From positions 3,625,001-3,689,000 of the forward strand of contig NZ_LT899436.1 in the NCBI RefSeq assembly GCF_900198195.1: a DNA stretch of 64,000 nucleotides. Reading direction: 5' to 3'. Of the stretch, positions 54,001 through 63,130 are shown in pieces. The DNA comes from Tenacibaculum jejuense. Its GTDB lineage: Bacteria; Bacteroidota; Bacteroidia; Flavobacteriales; Flavobacteriaceae. The notes beneath the pieces were generated by a model, which saw nothing but the letters and a program-made list of their open reading frames with translations, ran no database searches and had not been told where the DNA came from. The number at the start of each line of letters is the position of its first letter. Position 1 is the stretch's first letter. Both the position numbers and the translations under genes were made by a program.

Positions 54001-55644
54001 TTATACTTCTTGTAGTTTGTGCGAAAATCTAAGGATGATAAATTCTGCTGGACGTGCTGCAGCAATCCCTATTTCTACAATCATTTTCCCATCTAAAACA
54101 TCTTGCTGAGTCATTGTTTTTCCTAAACCTACATTAACAAAATATGCTTGTTCTTCTGTAGATCCTACTAACCCTCCTTGTTGCCAAATACCATATAAAA
54201 AACTCTCAATCATGGCTTTAACCTTTAACCAAGTTGCTGGAGTATTAGGTTCAAAAACTGCAAAATATGAAGCATTTTTAGTCGACTCTTCAATCATATT
54301 AAATAGCCTTCTTACTGGAACATAGCGCCATTCGTTATCATTTCCTGCTAGTGTTCTAGCTCCCCAAACTAAAGTTCCTTTGCCCGCAAAACTTCGAATT
54401 GCATTTACAGACTTTCCTTCTTTTTCTACATTTAGTTTTTCTTGCGCAGCAGCACTAATTTTCCTAACCGGTCCTGTAATTGCGTTCAAACTAATATTAG
54501 CTGGAGCTTTCCAAACACCTCTTTCTCTATCTGTAGTAGCATAAGCTCCAGCTACAGATGAACTTGGTGGAAGAATTACACGCATTTTATTAATTTCATT
54601 AACAATTTGGCTGTACATCGTAGTTCCTCTCTTACTTTCTAGAGTAAAACTTTGAGTATTGGAAGTACTTGTATCTAAATTTTTTCCTGAGTTTCCTGAA
54701 GTTTGAGTTACTAGAGTAGAATCATTTACTATTGTAATATTAAAACCTCCTTTATCTTCAAATGACGACCAAGCTTCTAAAACTTTACTAGCTTCAATTC
54801 CCTCATCAGGAATATTTGAAATCGTTAATAAATTTGCTGTAGAAATGGTGAATTCTAATTTATCTCCAGCACCTCCGTTGATTCTATATTTAGGTGTATC
54901 AGAATCTAAACCGTCATAACTAATTTGAATTCCTGTATGAACTGCGCTAAATTGTGTTACACCAGAAGATGAAACTTCTTGAGAAATTAAAACATCGATA
55001 TCTGTATATTCATGATTTAATGATGTTTGTAAAAATGGTGTGTAAGCTGCACCATATTTTAAATTGTTGCTTCCTATTCCTGATCGAAACACAGAAGCAT
55101 CTTCGTCGGCATGTTGGATATCAAAAATACAGAAGCGATCTTTTAAATCTTCGCATTGTAAAAGTGCTTGTTGGCAAACATTATGATAATCAATACTTGA
55201 TAAATTTACTGCATCTCCCAATACTATTAATGTAGGTTCGTCTTCCTTACTCAATGTATTCAAACCATCAATAAAGTTTTTTGCTTCGTAAGTATCATCA
55301 TATGAACCTACAGATATGATATAACAATCTCCACCTCCATTTTTAAAATACATATCTAATGCATAATACATTGTGTTTTTTGGAGATGTAACAGCTACAG
55401 AAGTGATATTATCATCTGAATCGAGTGCTACAGAAAAAGACGATGGAGCTGCTCCTCCAAATATTTCTTTATACTCTAAAAACGTTGTAATTCTTACTGC
55501 TGTATTTGATAAATCTGTTCTTGATTTACTTGCCTTTTCAGTATATCCGATAAAAGCTGGTATAGCAGTTGATACTCCTGCTACTGATGGCGGTAATACA
55601 GAAACTTCTTCTGTATATACATCTGGTGTTAAATAATTAGACAT
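54001..55644 (-). CDS. Contractile tail sheath protein
   Basis: This 547-aa sheath protein starts NYLTPDVYTEEVSVLPPSVA with GVSTAIPAFIGYTEKA, and has the core segment STSNTQSFTLESKRG region and IPSSS-like YATTDRERGVWKAPAN. The C-terminal domain includes LVWGARTLAGNDNEWRYVPV, RRLFNMIEESTKNASYFAVF and EIGIAAARPAEFIILRF. These are standard for the family that contracts to drive the tube. Only one sheath gene exists here, in contrast to three in Afp but as in AlgoCIS. Confidence 0.96.
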   Translation of the reverse strand: MSNYLTPDVYTEEVSVLPPSVAGVSTAIPAFIGYTEKASKSRTDLSNTAVRITTFLEYKEIFGGAAPSSFSVALDSDDNITSVAVTSPKNTMYYALDMYFKNGGGDCYIISVGSYDDTYEAKNFIDGLNTLSKEDEPTLIVLGDAVNLSSIDYHNVCQQALLQCEDLKDRFCIFDIQHADEDASVFRSGIGSNNLKYGAAYTPFLQTSLNHEYTDIDVLISQEVSSSGVTQFSAVHTGIQISYDGLDSDTPKYRINGGAGDKLEFTISTANLLTISNIPDEGIEASKVLEAWSSFEDKGGFNITIVNDSTLVTQTSGNSGKNLDTSTSNTQSFTLESKRGTTMYSQIVNEINKMRVILPPSSSVAGAYATTDRERGVWKAPANISLNAITGPVRKISAAAQEKLNVEKEGKSVNAIRSFAGKGTLVWGARTLAGNDNEWRYVPVRRLFNMIEESTKNASYFAVFEPNTPATWLKVKAMIESFLYGIWQQGGLVGSTEEQAYFVNVGLGKTMTQQDVLDGKMIVEIGIAAARPAEFIILRFSHKLQEV

Positions 55645-55679
55645 AGTGTTCGTTTTACTTTTTGAATTTTATTTCTGTT

Positions 55680-56399
55680 TTACATTATTTTTAATATGTG
55701 CACGCCTGAGGCATCTAATTTGGGGTTTGGTAAGTGTGAAACCAGCAACTCTTCATTCATCAATAATTTTATATCGCTAATAGGTTTTTCTCTAAGCGGA
55801 ATGAGTTGGTTTGACTCAAAAACTTTTATTGTTGCTGTAGGATAATTACTTTGTAATGCTAAGACTTTAGCGTCTTCAAAATTTTCTTTTTCTTCAAAAC
55901 TTAGTGCTGTATCTTTTGGAATAATTTTTAGTACACTACTATCAGATTTTGAAATAAAATAATACATCCATTTGTAGGCTTTTGTTGGAAAACTCGCTTT
56001 GAATGTATGATTGACTTTACTGAGATTGTTCGTATTGATATTTATAACAGCAATTACTTTTTGATCTTTTATATAAAGTTTTTCCTTTTTAGGATTACTT
56101 TCAAGTATTTCAGTTTTTGAAGTTCTATTTGAAAAAATTAAAATACTATCATCAGCTAATTCAGTTATCGTTCTAATTAAAGTTGATGTGGGTAATACAT
56201 AAAAACTGAATATATTTTCGTCAATATGAATTCCTTCTTTGATTAGTAATTCAATAAATGAATTCGAATGTTTTAATACTAATTGTTCTTGCTGTAATAA
56301 TTTTGTGGTTTCTTGAGTTGGTACTATTTTTATATCAAATCTTTGATCATGAAAATACTCGTGAAGCACATGAACCTTAAAAAGTGTTTTATATCTCAT
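55680..56399 (-). CDS. Unrecognised protein in the structural part of the eCIS operon
   Basis: This 239-aa protein lacks signal peptide and membrane helices. It starts MRYKTLFKVHVLHEYFHDQR and appears beta-rich, with DENIFSFYVLPTSTLIRTIT, AYKWMYYFISKSDSSVLKII and ISDIKLLMNEELLVSHLPNP. No family was recognised. It lies 14 bp after the cap-type gene and 35 bp before the sheath gene, so it is expressed with structural parts. A tail-terminator, chaperone or particle-surface role would fit the position, but the sequence does not show which. Confidence 0.75.
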   Translation of the reverse strand: MRYKTLFKVHVLHEYFHDQRFDIKIVPTQETTKLLQQEQLVLKHSNSFIELLIKEGIHIDENIFSFYVLPTSTLIRTITELADDSILIFSNRTSKTEILESNPKKEKLYIKDQKVIAVININTNNLSKVNHTFKASFPTKAYKWMYYFISKSDSSVLKIIPKDTALSFEEKENFEDAKVLALQSNYPTATIKVFESNQLIPLREKPISDIKLLMNEELLVSHLPNPKLDASGVHILKIM

Positions 56400-56413
56400 C
56401 TTACTTTTCCTTT

Positions 56414-56995
56414 TTAAAGTTTCTTTTGATTAGTTTTAATATCTATCTCTGCAAGCTCACTATCAGCGAAAGCTATACTTTCTTCATCTGCAAAAGACAA
56501 TAAACGCACCTTATACAATACCGATGGTAAATATGAAGTATTTAAAGAATGCCAAACCTGGTTTTGTTCTTCTAAAGGAAGAGTAATTAGTTCTACAACT
56601 AATTTTTCAATATCTTCTTCAAAAAGTTCAGGTGAATTTTGTGGTGTGAAAACTCGATTTGCTTGAAAGAATTTTATCACATAAGAAAGTAGTTTTAATG
56701 CTTCGTTGTAATCTCTAAATTTAGATACGAACAGAATTAACAACTCTACTCGTATCTCTGGATTATGCTGTGTTTTAATTCCATTATTAACCACCCCTCT
56801 GTATGGATCGGCATTTCTAAACTTACGATCTTCAGATATGTTAATTAAAAAAGGAGTGATAACATTGTTTGTAAAACTTACAGGATCGTTATTACTACTA
56901 TCTATAAATTTTATGTAATCATTATCAAACCCCGTTTTGATTCTGAAGTATTCGTTTAACTTATCTTTGAGTATATTTAAAGCGGTGTGAATCAT
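56414..56995 (-). CDS. DUF4255 / Pvc16_N-type cap protein
   Basis: This 193-aa protein has the DUF4255 pattern: IHTALNILKDKLNEYFRIKT, VSFTNNVITPFLINISEDRK, and NPEIRVELLILFVSKFRDYN. The C-terminal half carries LEEQNQVWHSLNTSYLPSVL, where the WxxLNTSYLPSVxYKVR string is a family hallmark. In PVC and AlgoCIS this protein caps the far end of tube and sheath. It is the first gene of the eCIS operon; the 95 bp upstream (56996-57090) should contain the main promoter, though no clear consensus was seen. Confidence 0.9.
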   Translation of the reverse strand: MIHTALNILKDKLNEYFRIKTGFDNDYIKFIDSSNNDPVSFTNNVITPFLINISEDRKFRNADPYRGVVNNGIKTQHNPEIRVELLILFVSKFRDYNEALKLLSYVIKFFQANRVFTPQNSPELFEEDIEKLVVELITLPLEEQNQVWHSLNTSYLPSVLYKVRLLSFADEESIAFADSELAEIDIKTNQKKL

Positions 56996-57090
56996 TTCTT
57001 TTTACTTGATTGAAATCATTTTCTTTCAAGTGTAAAATTAAATGGATGATGACTGATTCACTTTCACAATTCCGAAGAATGCTGTCACTT

Positions 57091-58794
57091 TTACGACATC
57101 AAAAACTGAAGATTTACCATTTCACTATTCTTTTTATTTTGGAATGTTGTTGGATTAACACCAAACTCTTTTTTGAAACATCTGGTAAAATATGAAGGCG
57201 TTGAAAAACCAAATTTAAAAGCTACCTCTGCAATAGTGTAATCATTAGAAATTAGAGTTTCTTTGGCCTTCTTTAATCGTATTGAAGTTATTAATTGCGT
57301 AGGTGATTTTTTGGTTAGTTCTTTTATTTTCCTTTGTAATTGACGCTGACTTACGCCCATCGACTTACTCAATTTTTCAATACCAAAAGAATCATCTTCA
57401 ATATGTTGATGAATAATTTTAAATATATCTCCTACAAAAGAATCAGAATTGAGCTTATGTAACGATAACTTTTCTTTTTTCAAATTTGGTTTTTGTGAAA
57501 TTCTTTCAACCTTATAAAAAGTACAAATGTCTTGAGTATTTGTATTGAAAATAGAAGTTTCTTTAATGAATTCGAATGCTATTCCTGATAATAAATATTT
57601 AATTCCTTGAGATACCAAAACCTGGTTGATTCCTACTTTGCTTAAAATCAATTTTAAGTAATCTTTATCTTCTTTACATAAACTTACTTCTTCTTTTCTT
57701 AAAGCTTCCTTCATACATAACCCTATTCTTGATTGTATATTAGAACTCTTCAAGTTTTCTTGTAACGCTACAGCTCCTTTTACAGCTTTTCCAGAAACTT
57801 CAAAAGCTACAATAAAACTTTCTTCTCCACTACACACAATTGAACCACCATAATTTCTTACAATTTCATGTAAAAATTTATCTGTAGTATTTTTCTGTAT
57901 ACTTGATAAAAATTGACCAAAAACCAAAGTAATTAGACTTTTTTTAGGTTTGAAATCTGATTGATTTTTAGAAATAAAATTTTTCATCTCAAGTAATACT
58001 TCTTCTTTATTTCCCAACCAAAAAAGATGATCTGATCCTGTAAATTCTACAAATTTGGCGTTTTTTATATGCTCTGCTATAAATTTACCTTCAGCTATTT
58101 TCACATCAACATCATGAGTTCGCTGCATAATTAATGTTGGCACTTTAATATATTTTAGAATAGCAATAATGTTAACTTCTGTATTCATTTTGGTAAGTTT
58201 TAAAGCTGCTCTAGGACTAGCTCCATACCTAAAATAACTAATTAACCACGTCATAAACTCAATATCTTTAGCTTTTGATGGTGCTAAAATTTCAAGATCC
58301 ATTTTTCCACTACACCAATTATTTTCAATCATATGATATAGTTTTTGACGTTCTTCATCGCTTGGTGCCCAAGGATAATTTTCAGATTGTTTCCTCTGTG
58401 CAAAAATTCCGAATGTAATTAAAGAAATTACACGATTAGGATATGTTGCACTAAATAACGCTGAAACACTTCCTCCTTCAGAATGACCAAATAGTACAGC
58501 TTTTTTTGATCCTACAGCATCCATTACTGCTGTAATATCTTCCATGCGTTCTTCTAAAGTAGAAAGTTCTACTACCCGATCTGAAAGTCCAGTTCCACGT
58601 TTATCAAAAAGGATAACTCTAAATGTTTTGCCTAGTTCTAAAAGAAACTCGACTAAATCTGGACAAGACCACATCCAATCTATATTGGATACCCAACCTG
58701 GAATATAAACGAGATCTATAGAACCAGATCCGAAAACCTGATACGCAATGTTAATATCTTGCGATTTTGTGTATTTTGTAATAGGAGGTGTCAT
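57091..58794 (-). CDS. Fusion of alpha/beta hydrolase, cyclase-like domain and AraC DNA-binding domain
   Basis: This 567-aa protein joins three parts. Residues 1-275 are an alpha/beta hydrolase with YIPGWVSNIDWMW, nucleophile S105 in LFGHSEGGS, acid near D228/D230 and H256 in GSDHLFW. Residues ~283-412 resemble a class III nucleotide cyclase domain that follows such hydrolases in other bacteria (YGGSIVCSGEESFIVAFE, SRIGLCM), but the metal-binding aspartates of active cyclases are not evident. Residues ~452-556 are an AraC HTH pair (GIEKLSKSMGVSQRQLQRKI, IAEVAFKFGFSTPSYFTRCF). It lies directly upstream of the eCIS operon on the same strand and may control it; ligand and targets are inferred only. 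Confidence 0.85.
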   Translation of the reverse strand: MTPPITKYTKSQDINIAYQVFGSGSIDLVYIPGWVSNIDWMWSCPDLVEFLLELGKTFRVILFDKRGTGLSDRVVELSTLEERMEDITAVMDAVGSKKAVLFGHSEGGSVSALFSATYPNRVISLITFGIFAQRKQSENYPWAPSDEERQKLYHMIENNWCSGKMDLEILAPSKAKDIEFMTWLISYFRYGASPRAALKLTKMNTEVNIIAILKYIKVPTLIMQRTHDVDVKIAEGKFIAEHIKNAKFVEFTGSDHLFWLGNKEEVLLEMKNFISKNQSDFKPKKSLITLVFGQFLSSIQKNTTDKFLHEIVRNYGGSIVCSGEESFIVAFEVSGKAVKGAVALQENLKSSNIQSRIGLCMKEALRKEEVSLCKEDKDYLKLILSKVGINQVLVSQGIKYLLSGIAFEFIKETSIFNTNTQDICTFYKVERISQKPNLKKEKLSLHKLNSDSFVGDIFKIIHQHIEDDSFGIEKLSKSMGVSQRQLQRKIKELTKKSPTQLITSIRLKKAKETLISNDYTIAEVAFKFGFSTPSYFTRCFKKEFGVNPTTFQNKKNSEMVNLQFLMS

Positions 58795-58947
58795 GAATAA
58801 TTTTTATTCAATAAACCTAGATAACTAATCTATGTATTACTAAAAATACTTGGTGAAGCTGAAAAAACAACCTTAAAAGTGAAAAATTAACGCTGTCTTT
58901 TATGATTCTAACTGCGAAATATTAATTCACTAAGAAAAAAATGATCT

Positions 58948-60072
58948 TTAAATATTCAACCATTTTTTAAATTCTGATGCTTTATTTTTCCCAATCAATA
59001 TATCTGCGTCAGAATTAAGAATTAAAATTTTGAGTTGTGAATTACCATATTTAATTATCTTTTCAATATTTGTAATATGAACGATATACTGGCGATTCGC
59101 TCTAAAGAATAATGTAGCATCTAAATTTCCATAAATTTCATCTAAACTTGCATTACTTACAGTCTTTTTCCCATCCTTATCAACAACATAAGTTATTGAA
59201 TTCTCTGTAAAAACATAAGCTATATCGCTAAAAAACACAGGAATTAACTCGTTTCCTTTATAAGTTAACAATCTATTTTTCTGATTTTCTGTTTGATTAT
59301 CATTATGTACTTCAACTTTATCTGTCTGTTTTTCTTTTTGCTGTAGTGCTATCTTTTGTTGATAAGTAAATACACCCAGATTTAGTTTAGTTAGATTTAT
59401 AATATCATTTTCTAAATCTAAATTTTTAGACTCCAGTTTTTTCTCGTAGAAACTCCCAACATATCGTACCGTAAAAAAGGAAATAATAATTACTAATACT
59501 CCCATTAATATAAAAATTGTGTACAAACGTCTTTTTAATTTTATTATTTGAGGTAATAGTTTATCTAAACTAATAATAGAAGCCAGTTTTAGTTCCGTAT
59601 TTTTGATTGATTTCTCATATAAAACTTCGATAGTATTTATTGTTTCTTTATCGTAATTCAATCTATCATAATCCATCAACATATTATATATTTCACTTAT
59701 TTCGGTTCCATGATTTATCATGTTTTGTAATTCCCTACTAACTGCTACTTCTTTGTTTACTTCATCAAATTGTGGGTGACAGACTAAAGTCCCCTCTTTA
59801 TCAAAAACAGCAATATAAGTAGTACTTGTTTCCACCTCTTCTAAAACCTCTTGAATTCTCTTGGTAAATGTTATTTCATTAATACTATCTTTAGTTTTAG
59901 GAGCAATGAAATAAGCTAATTTTTTAACTTCACTTTTTCCAGTTTCAAGTTCAGATTCCAAAAATAAATTCACGCTGATTTTCACACTATAGTTTACTCC
60001 AATAGTGGCACTTAACATAACAGCCAAGGCTATTGAAACAAAAGTCAAAAAATAAAGCCTGTCTTTCCCCAT
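58948..60072 (-). CDS. Membrane-bound Cache-like sensor with LytTR DNA-binding domain
   Basis: This 374-aa protein has TM1 (~8-30), an extracytoplasmic region (~31-182) with the Cache/PAS-like strip TTYIAVFDKEGTLVCHPQFD, TM2 (~184-207), a charged linker helix and a LytTR domain (~270-374) with VFFSDIAYVFTENSITYVVD, FFRANRQYIVHITNIEKI and STAD-like end ILIGKNKASEFKKWL. It is therefore a one-component transmembrane transcription regulator without kinase or receiver. It lies 153 bp upstream of the hydrolase/AraC fusion gene, on the same strand. A regulatory link to the injection system is inferred from position. Confidence 0.85.
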   Translation of the reverse strand: MGKDRLYFLTFVSIALAVMLSATIGVNYSVKISVNLFLESELETGKSEVKKLAYFIAPKTKDSINEITFTKRIQEVLEEVETSTTYIAVFDKEGTLVCHPQFDEVNKEVAVSRELQNMINHGTEISEIYNMLMDYDRLNYDKETINTIEVLYEKSIKNTELKLASIISLDKLLPQIIKLKRRLYTIFILMGVLVIIISFFTVRYVGSFYEKKLESKNLDLENDIINLTKLNLGVFTYQQKIALQQKEKQTDKVEVHNDNQTENQKNRLLTYKGNELIPVFFSDIAYVFTENSITYVVDKDGKKTVSNASLDEIYGNLDATLFFRANRQYIVHITNIEKIIKYGNSQLKILILNSDADILIGKNKASEFKKWLNI

Positions 60073-60308
60073 TACATTTTCTAAATTTTGGTTGTTTTAT
60101 TGTAGAATTTAATCAAAGAAAGAGAATACAATCGATTGGCACAAGTTTTATTTACTGTAGCTTTTTAATTCTATTTATTGAAATAATTATACTTTGTAAA
60201 ATCAAGTCATTAAGTTATTTTAAATTCTTATTGCATTTTTATGATTCTAAAAACTAATCATATTTACTCTAAAACTTTTATTTAATTTTATCGGAAATAT
60301 TAACATGT

Positions 60309-61025
60309 ATGATTTGCATTTCATGTGGACACGATCATAATGAAAAATTTTGTCCAAATTGCGGGGAAAAAAGAGATGTACAAAAAATAACATTTCAGTC
60401 TTTATTGAAAACTTCTATCCATGGAATGATTGAAATGGACAAAGGTTTTTTATTGAACGTTAAAGAATTATTTCTTTCTCCTAAAACCATTATTGAAGAA
60501 TACATACAAGGTAGAAGAAAAGGAATTTTTAATCCTCTATCTTATCTGATAATAATTACAACAGCATTTATAATTTTAGAAACATACTTAAAAGGTAATG
60601 GAGGTATTAAAGTATCTCCTTTAATAGAGCAAAATCATTTGTATAGTTTAAGTTATAAAACTGGAGCTTTTATTAGAAAATATTTAAAGTTTTTCTGGGT
60701 ATTGTGTATCTTTCCCTATGCATTTTTTAATAGGTTATTTCTAAAAAAATATAATTTTTGGGAACATTTAGCCATAGCTGCATTTTCATTTGGACAAGCT
60801 AGTTTAATAGGATTAATAACTTTTATACTATTTAGAATAACTTTATTATTAAATCCTTTTGTATACCTTACTTTATTTCTTTTAAATTATAGTATTTTTT
60901 ACGATAAGAAAAATAAAACCGAATCAATATTATTATTAATAACATCTATGCTCTTCTATTTAATTTCTTTTTTATCAATTATTGTAAGTTTAGCATACCT
61001 TATTAAACATTCACCAATCAACTAA
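60309..61025 (+). CDS. DUF3667-type membrane protein with zinc-ribbon N terminus
   Basis: This 238-aa protein starts with a CxxC...CPNCG zinc-ribbon (ICISCGHDHNEKFCPNCGEK) and then KITFQSLLKTSIHGMIEMDK and ELFLSPKTIIEEYIQGRRKG, the DUF3667 pattern. About five hydrophobic helices follow. The family is common in Bacteroidota and its function is unknown. An in-frame-free ATG at 60305 was ignored; the chosen start at 60309 gives the ribbon immediately. It is 5 bp from the S10 peptidase gene and is probably co-transcribed with it. Confidence 0.82.
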   Translation: MICISCGHDHNEKFCPNCGEKRDVQKITFQSLLKTSIHGMIEMDKGFLLNVKELFLSPKTIIEEYIQGRRKGIFNPLSYLIIITTAFIILETYLKGNGGIKVSPLIEQNHLYSLSYKTGAFIRKYLKFFWVLCIFPYAFFNRLFLKKYNFWEHLAIAAFSFGQASLIGLITFILFRITLLLNPFVYLTLFLLNYSIFYDKKNKTESILLLITSMLFYLISFLSIIVSLAYLIKHSPIN

Positions 61026-61030
61026 ATAAA

Positions 61031-62515
61031 ATGAAAAAAATAACGCTATTATTTCTTTTAGTTTTTACACTAAAAATTTCTTCTCAAGATCATCGAATTC
61101 CAACAGATACTACTGTTGTAACATATCACAATGCGATGATCAATGGAAAAAAAATTACATATAAAGCGCAAACTGGAACACAACCAGTATTTGATGCGAA
61201 TGGAGCTACAAAAGCTACTTTGTTTTATACTTATTATCAAAGAACAGATGTTACTCGAAGCGAAGATCGACCTTTAATTATGTCGTTTAATGGCGGACCA
61301 GGTTCGGCTTCGGTTTGGATGCACATTGCTTATACAGGTCCAAAAACGTTAAAAATTGATGATGAAGGAAACCCTATTCAACCTTATGGAATTAAAGATA
61401 ATCCGTATTCAGTTTTAGATGTAGCTGACATTGTTTTTGTAAATCCAGTAAATACAGGATATTCAAGACCTGTAGTTAAGAAAGGTGAAAAAGTTGATAA
61501 AAAGTATTTTTTCGGAGTTAATGCTGACGCAAGATATTTAGCTGATTGGCTAAACACTTTTGTAACTAGAAATAATAAATGGAAAGCTCCGAAATACATT
61601 ATTGGTGAAAGTTATGGTGGTACTAGAGTAATGCAATTGGCTTATGAATTACAAAGTAGACAATGGATGTATTTGAATGGGGTAATTATGGTTTCTCCTG
61701 CTGATTATAAAATTATTCGAACAGAAAGTTCAGAAGATTTTGCAATCAATTTTCCTTATTTCACCGCAGCTGCTTGGTATCATAAACAATTACCTCCCGC
61801 ATTACAACAAAAAGATTTACTTGAAATTCTTCCAGAATCTGAAAATTTTGCAATCAACAAATTACTTCCTGCTTTAGCTAAAGGTGGTTTTATTGGAGAA
61901 ACAGAAAAAAATTCAATTGCTGAACAAATGGCATACTATTCTGGCATTGATAAAAAAGTAATCCTTCAACAGAATTTAGAAATCCCTAATACTTATTTCT
62001 GGAAAGAATTATTAAGAAATTCTTCAAAAAAGACTATTGGAAGATTAGACAGTAGATATTTGGGTATCGACAGAAAAGAAACTGGTACGCGCCCAGATTA
62101 TAGTCCTGAGCTAGTGTCTTGGTTACATTCATTTACACCTGCGATAAATTATTACACACAAAATATTTTAAAATTTAAAACAGACGTAAAATACAATATG
62201 TTTGGACCTGTACGTCCTTGGGATTTTTCTAACAATAATGCTCGAGAAAATTTAAGAAAAGCTATGGCTGAAAATCCATACTTACAACTTTTAGTACAAT
62301 CTGGTTATTATGATGGAGCTACAACATATAGTGCTGCGAAATACACAATGGGTAAAATTGATCCTAGTGGAAAATTAAAAAACAGAATGTCTTTTAAAGG
62401 ATATCGTAGCGGACATATGATGTATTTAAGAAAAGAGGATTTAAAGAAAGCCAACGACGATTTGAGAGCTTTTATTTTAAAAAGTTCAAAAAATATTGGT
62501 GCTGCAAAATATTAA
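61031..62515 (+). CDS. S10-family serine carboxypeptidase-like protein
   Basis: This 494-aa protein has a signal peptide (MKKITLLFLLVFTLKISSQ). The alpha/beta hydrolase core carries the S10 motifs SFNGGPGSASVWMH (oxyanion hole), the nucleophile in IIGESYGGTRVM, an acid in QSGYYDGATTY and the base in RSGHMMYL. It should cleave C-terminal residues from peptides outside the cytoplasm. Its length is usual for bacterial S10-like enzymes. Encoded with a DUF3667 protein upstream and a CPBP protease downstream. Confidence 0.9.
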   Translation: MKKITLLFLLVFTLKISSQDHRIPTDTTVVTYHNAMINGKKITYKAQTGTQPVFDANGATKATLFYTYYQRTDVTRSEDRPLIMSFNGGPGSASVWMHIAYTGPKTLKIDDEGNPIQPYGIKDNPYSVLDVADIVFVNPVNTGYSRPVVKKGEKVDKKYFFGVNADARYLADWLNTFVTRNNKWKAPKYIIGESYGGTRVMQLAYELQSRQWMYLNGVIMVSPADYKIIRTESSEDFAINFPYFTAAAWYHKQLPPALQQKDLLEILPESENFAINKLLPALAKGGFIGETEKNSIAEQMAYYSGIDKKVILQQNLEIPNTYFWKELLRNSSKKTIGRLDSRYLGIDRKETGTRPDYSPELVSWLHSFTPAINYYTQNILKFKTDVKYNMFGPVRPWDFSNNNARENLRKAMAENPYLQLLVQSGYYDGATTYSAAKYTMGKIDPSGKLKNRMSFKGYRSGHMMYLRKEDLKKANDDLRAFILKSSKNIGAAKY

Positions 62516-62571
62516 TGATCTGTAACTTTTTTTAGTTTCTTGATACTAATTGTGTATAAATTAATATAACC

Positions 62572-63123
62572 ATGATAGAAACTTTTAAAGAATTAGTAGC
62601 GTATTTGAAAAACCCAGTTTTAGAAGAAGATCCAAACACAGATTTACAATATAGATTAAAAAAATTTGGTCATCTTTTTATTATTAGTGTTGTTTCTATT
62701 GGACTATTAACTCCAATTCTTGCTTTAATTGAAGCTTCTGGTCTTATAAACATGGATAATCATGCTGTTGTAGAAATGATGGAAAACCTTCCTAAAATTG
62801 CGGTTTTCTTCTTTGCAGCAGTGTTTGCTCCTTTAATTGAAGAAGTAATATTTAGAGGTCCTTTAACAATATTTAAAGAAAAAAAATCATTCAAGTTTGG
62901 TTTTTACATCTTTGCTATACTTTTTGGTTTAGTTCACATTACCAATTATACAATAACTACCAACGTGCTTTTATTATTACCTGTTTTGGTGGCGCCCCAA
63001 ATTATTTTAGGCGGTTACTTAGGATTTATTAGAATTCGATTTGGTTTAGGTTGGAGTATTTTATTGCATGCTTGTTATAATGCTTTCTTTATTTCTCTTA
63101 GCTTTGCAGGTCTTTCAACGTAA
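62572..63123 (+). CDS. CPBP-family intramembrane metalloprotease
   Basis: This 183-aa protein has four or five membrane helices and the three conserved CPBP motifs: APLIEEVIFRGPL (EExxxR), FGLVHITNY (FxxxH) and LHACYNAFF (HxxxN). These glutamic intramembrane proteases (Rce1/CPBP type) process membrane proteins or bacteriocin leaders. No bacteriocin gene is nearby. It lies 7 bp before the TIGR02757 gene. Confidence 0.9.
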   Translation: MIETFKELVAYLKNPVLEEDPNTDLQYRLKKFGHLFIISVVSIGLLTPILALIEASGLINMDNHAVVEMMENLPKIAVFFFAAVFAPLIEEVIFRGPLTIFKEKKSFKFGFYIFAILFGLVHITNYTITTNVLLLLPVLVAPQIILGGYLGFIRIRFGLGWSILLHACYNAFFISLSFAGLST

Positions 63124-63130
63124 ATAATTC

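Larger units (their letters stand above)
34310..56995 (-). other. Extracellular contractile injection system (eCIS) locus
   Basis: Nineteen consecutive minus-strand genes span about 22.7 kb. The first fifteen (DUF4255 to AAA+) cover every core part of an Afp/PVC/AlgoCIS-like particle: cap, sheath, tubes, LysM adaptor, spike, tip, gp25 and two large baseplate proteins, fibre, tape measure and ATPase. Most neighbours are 1-35 bp apart, indicating one long operon read from 56995 downward. A DUF4157 candidate cargo, an amidase, a lipoprotein and a membrane protein complete the run. No phage capsid, terminase or integrase gene is present, so it is an injection device rather than a prophage. No T6SS membrane complex gene was seen. 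Confidence 0.95.

Noticed and set aside
34310..56995. Prophage or type VI secretion system as an explanation for the tail-like genes
   Set aside because: No capsid, portal, terminase, integrase or TssJLM-type gene is present, while DUF4255, CIS_TMP, the eCIS AAA+ ATPase and DUF4157 are all present.
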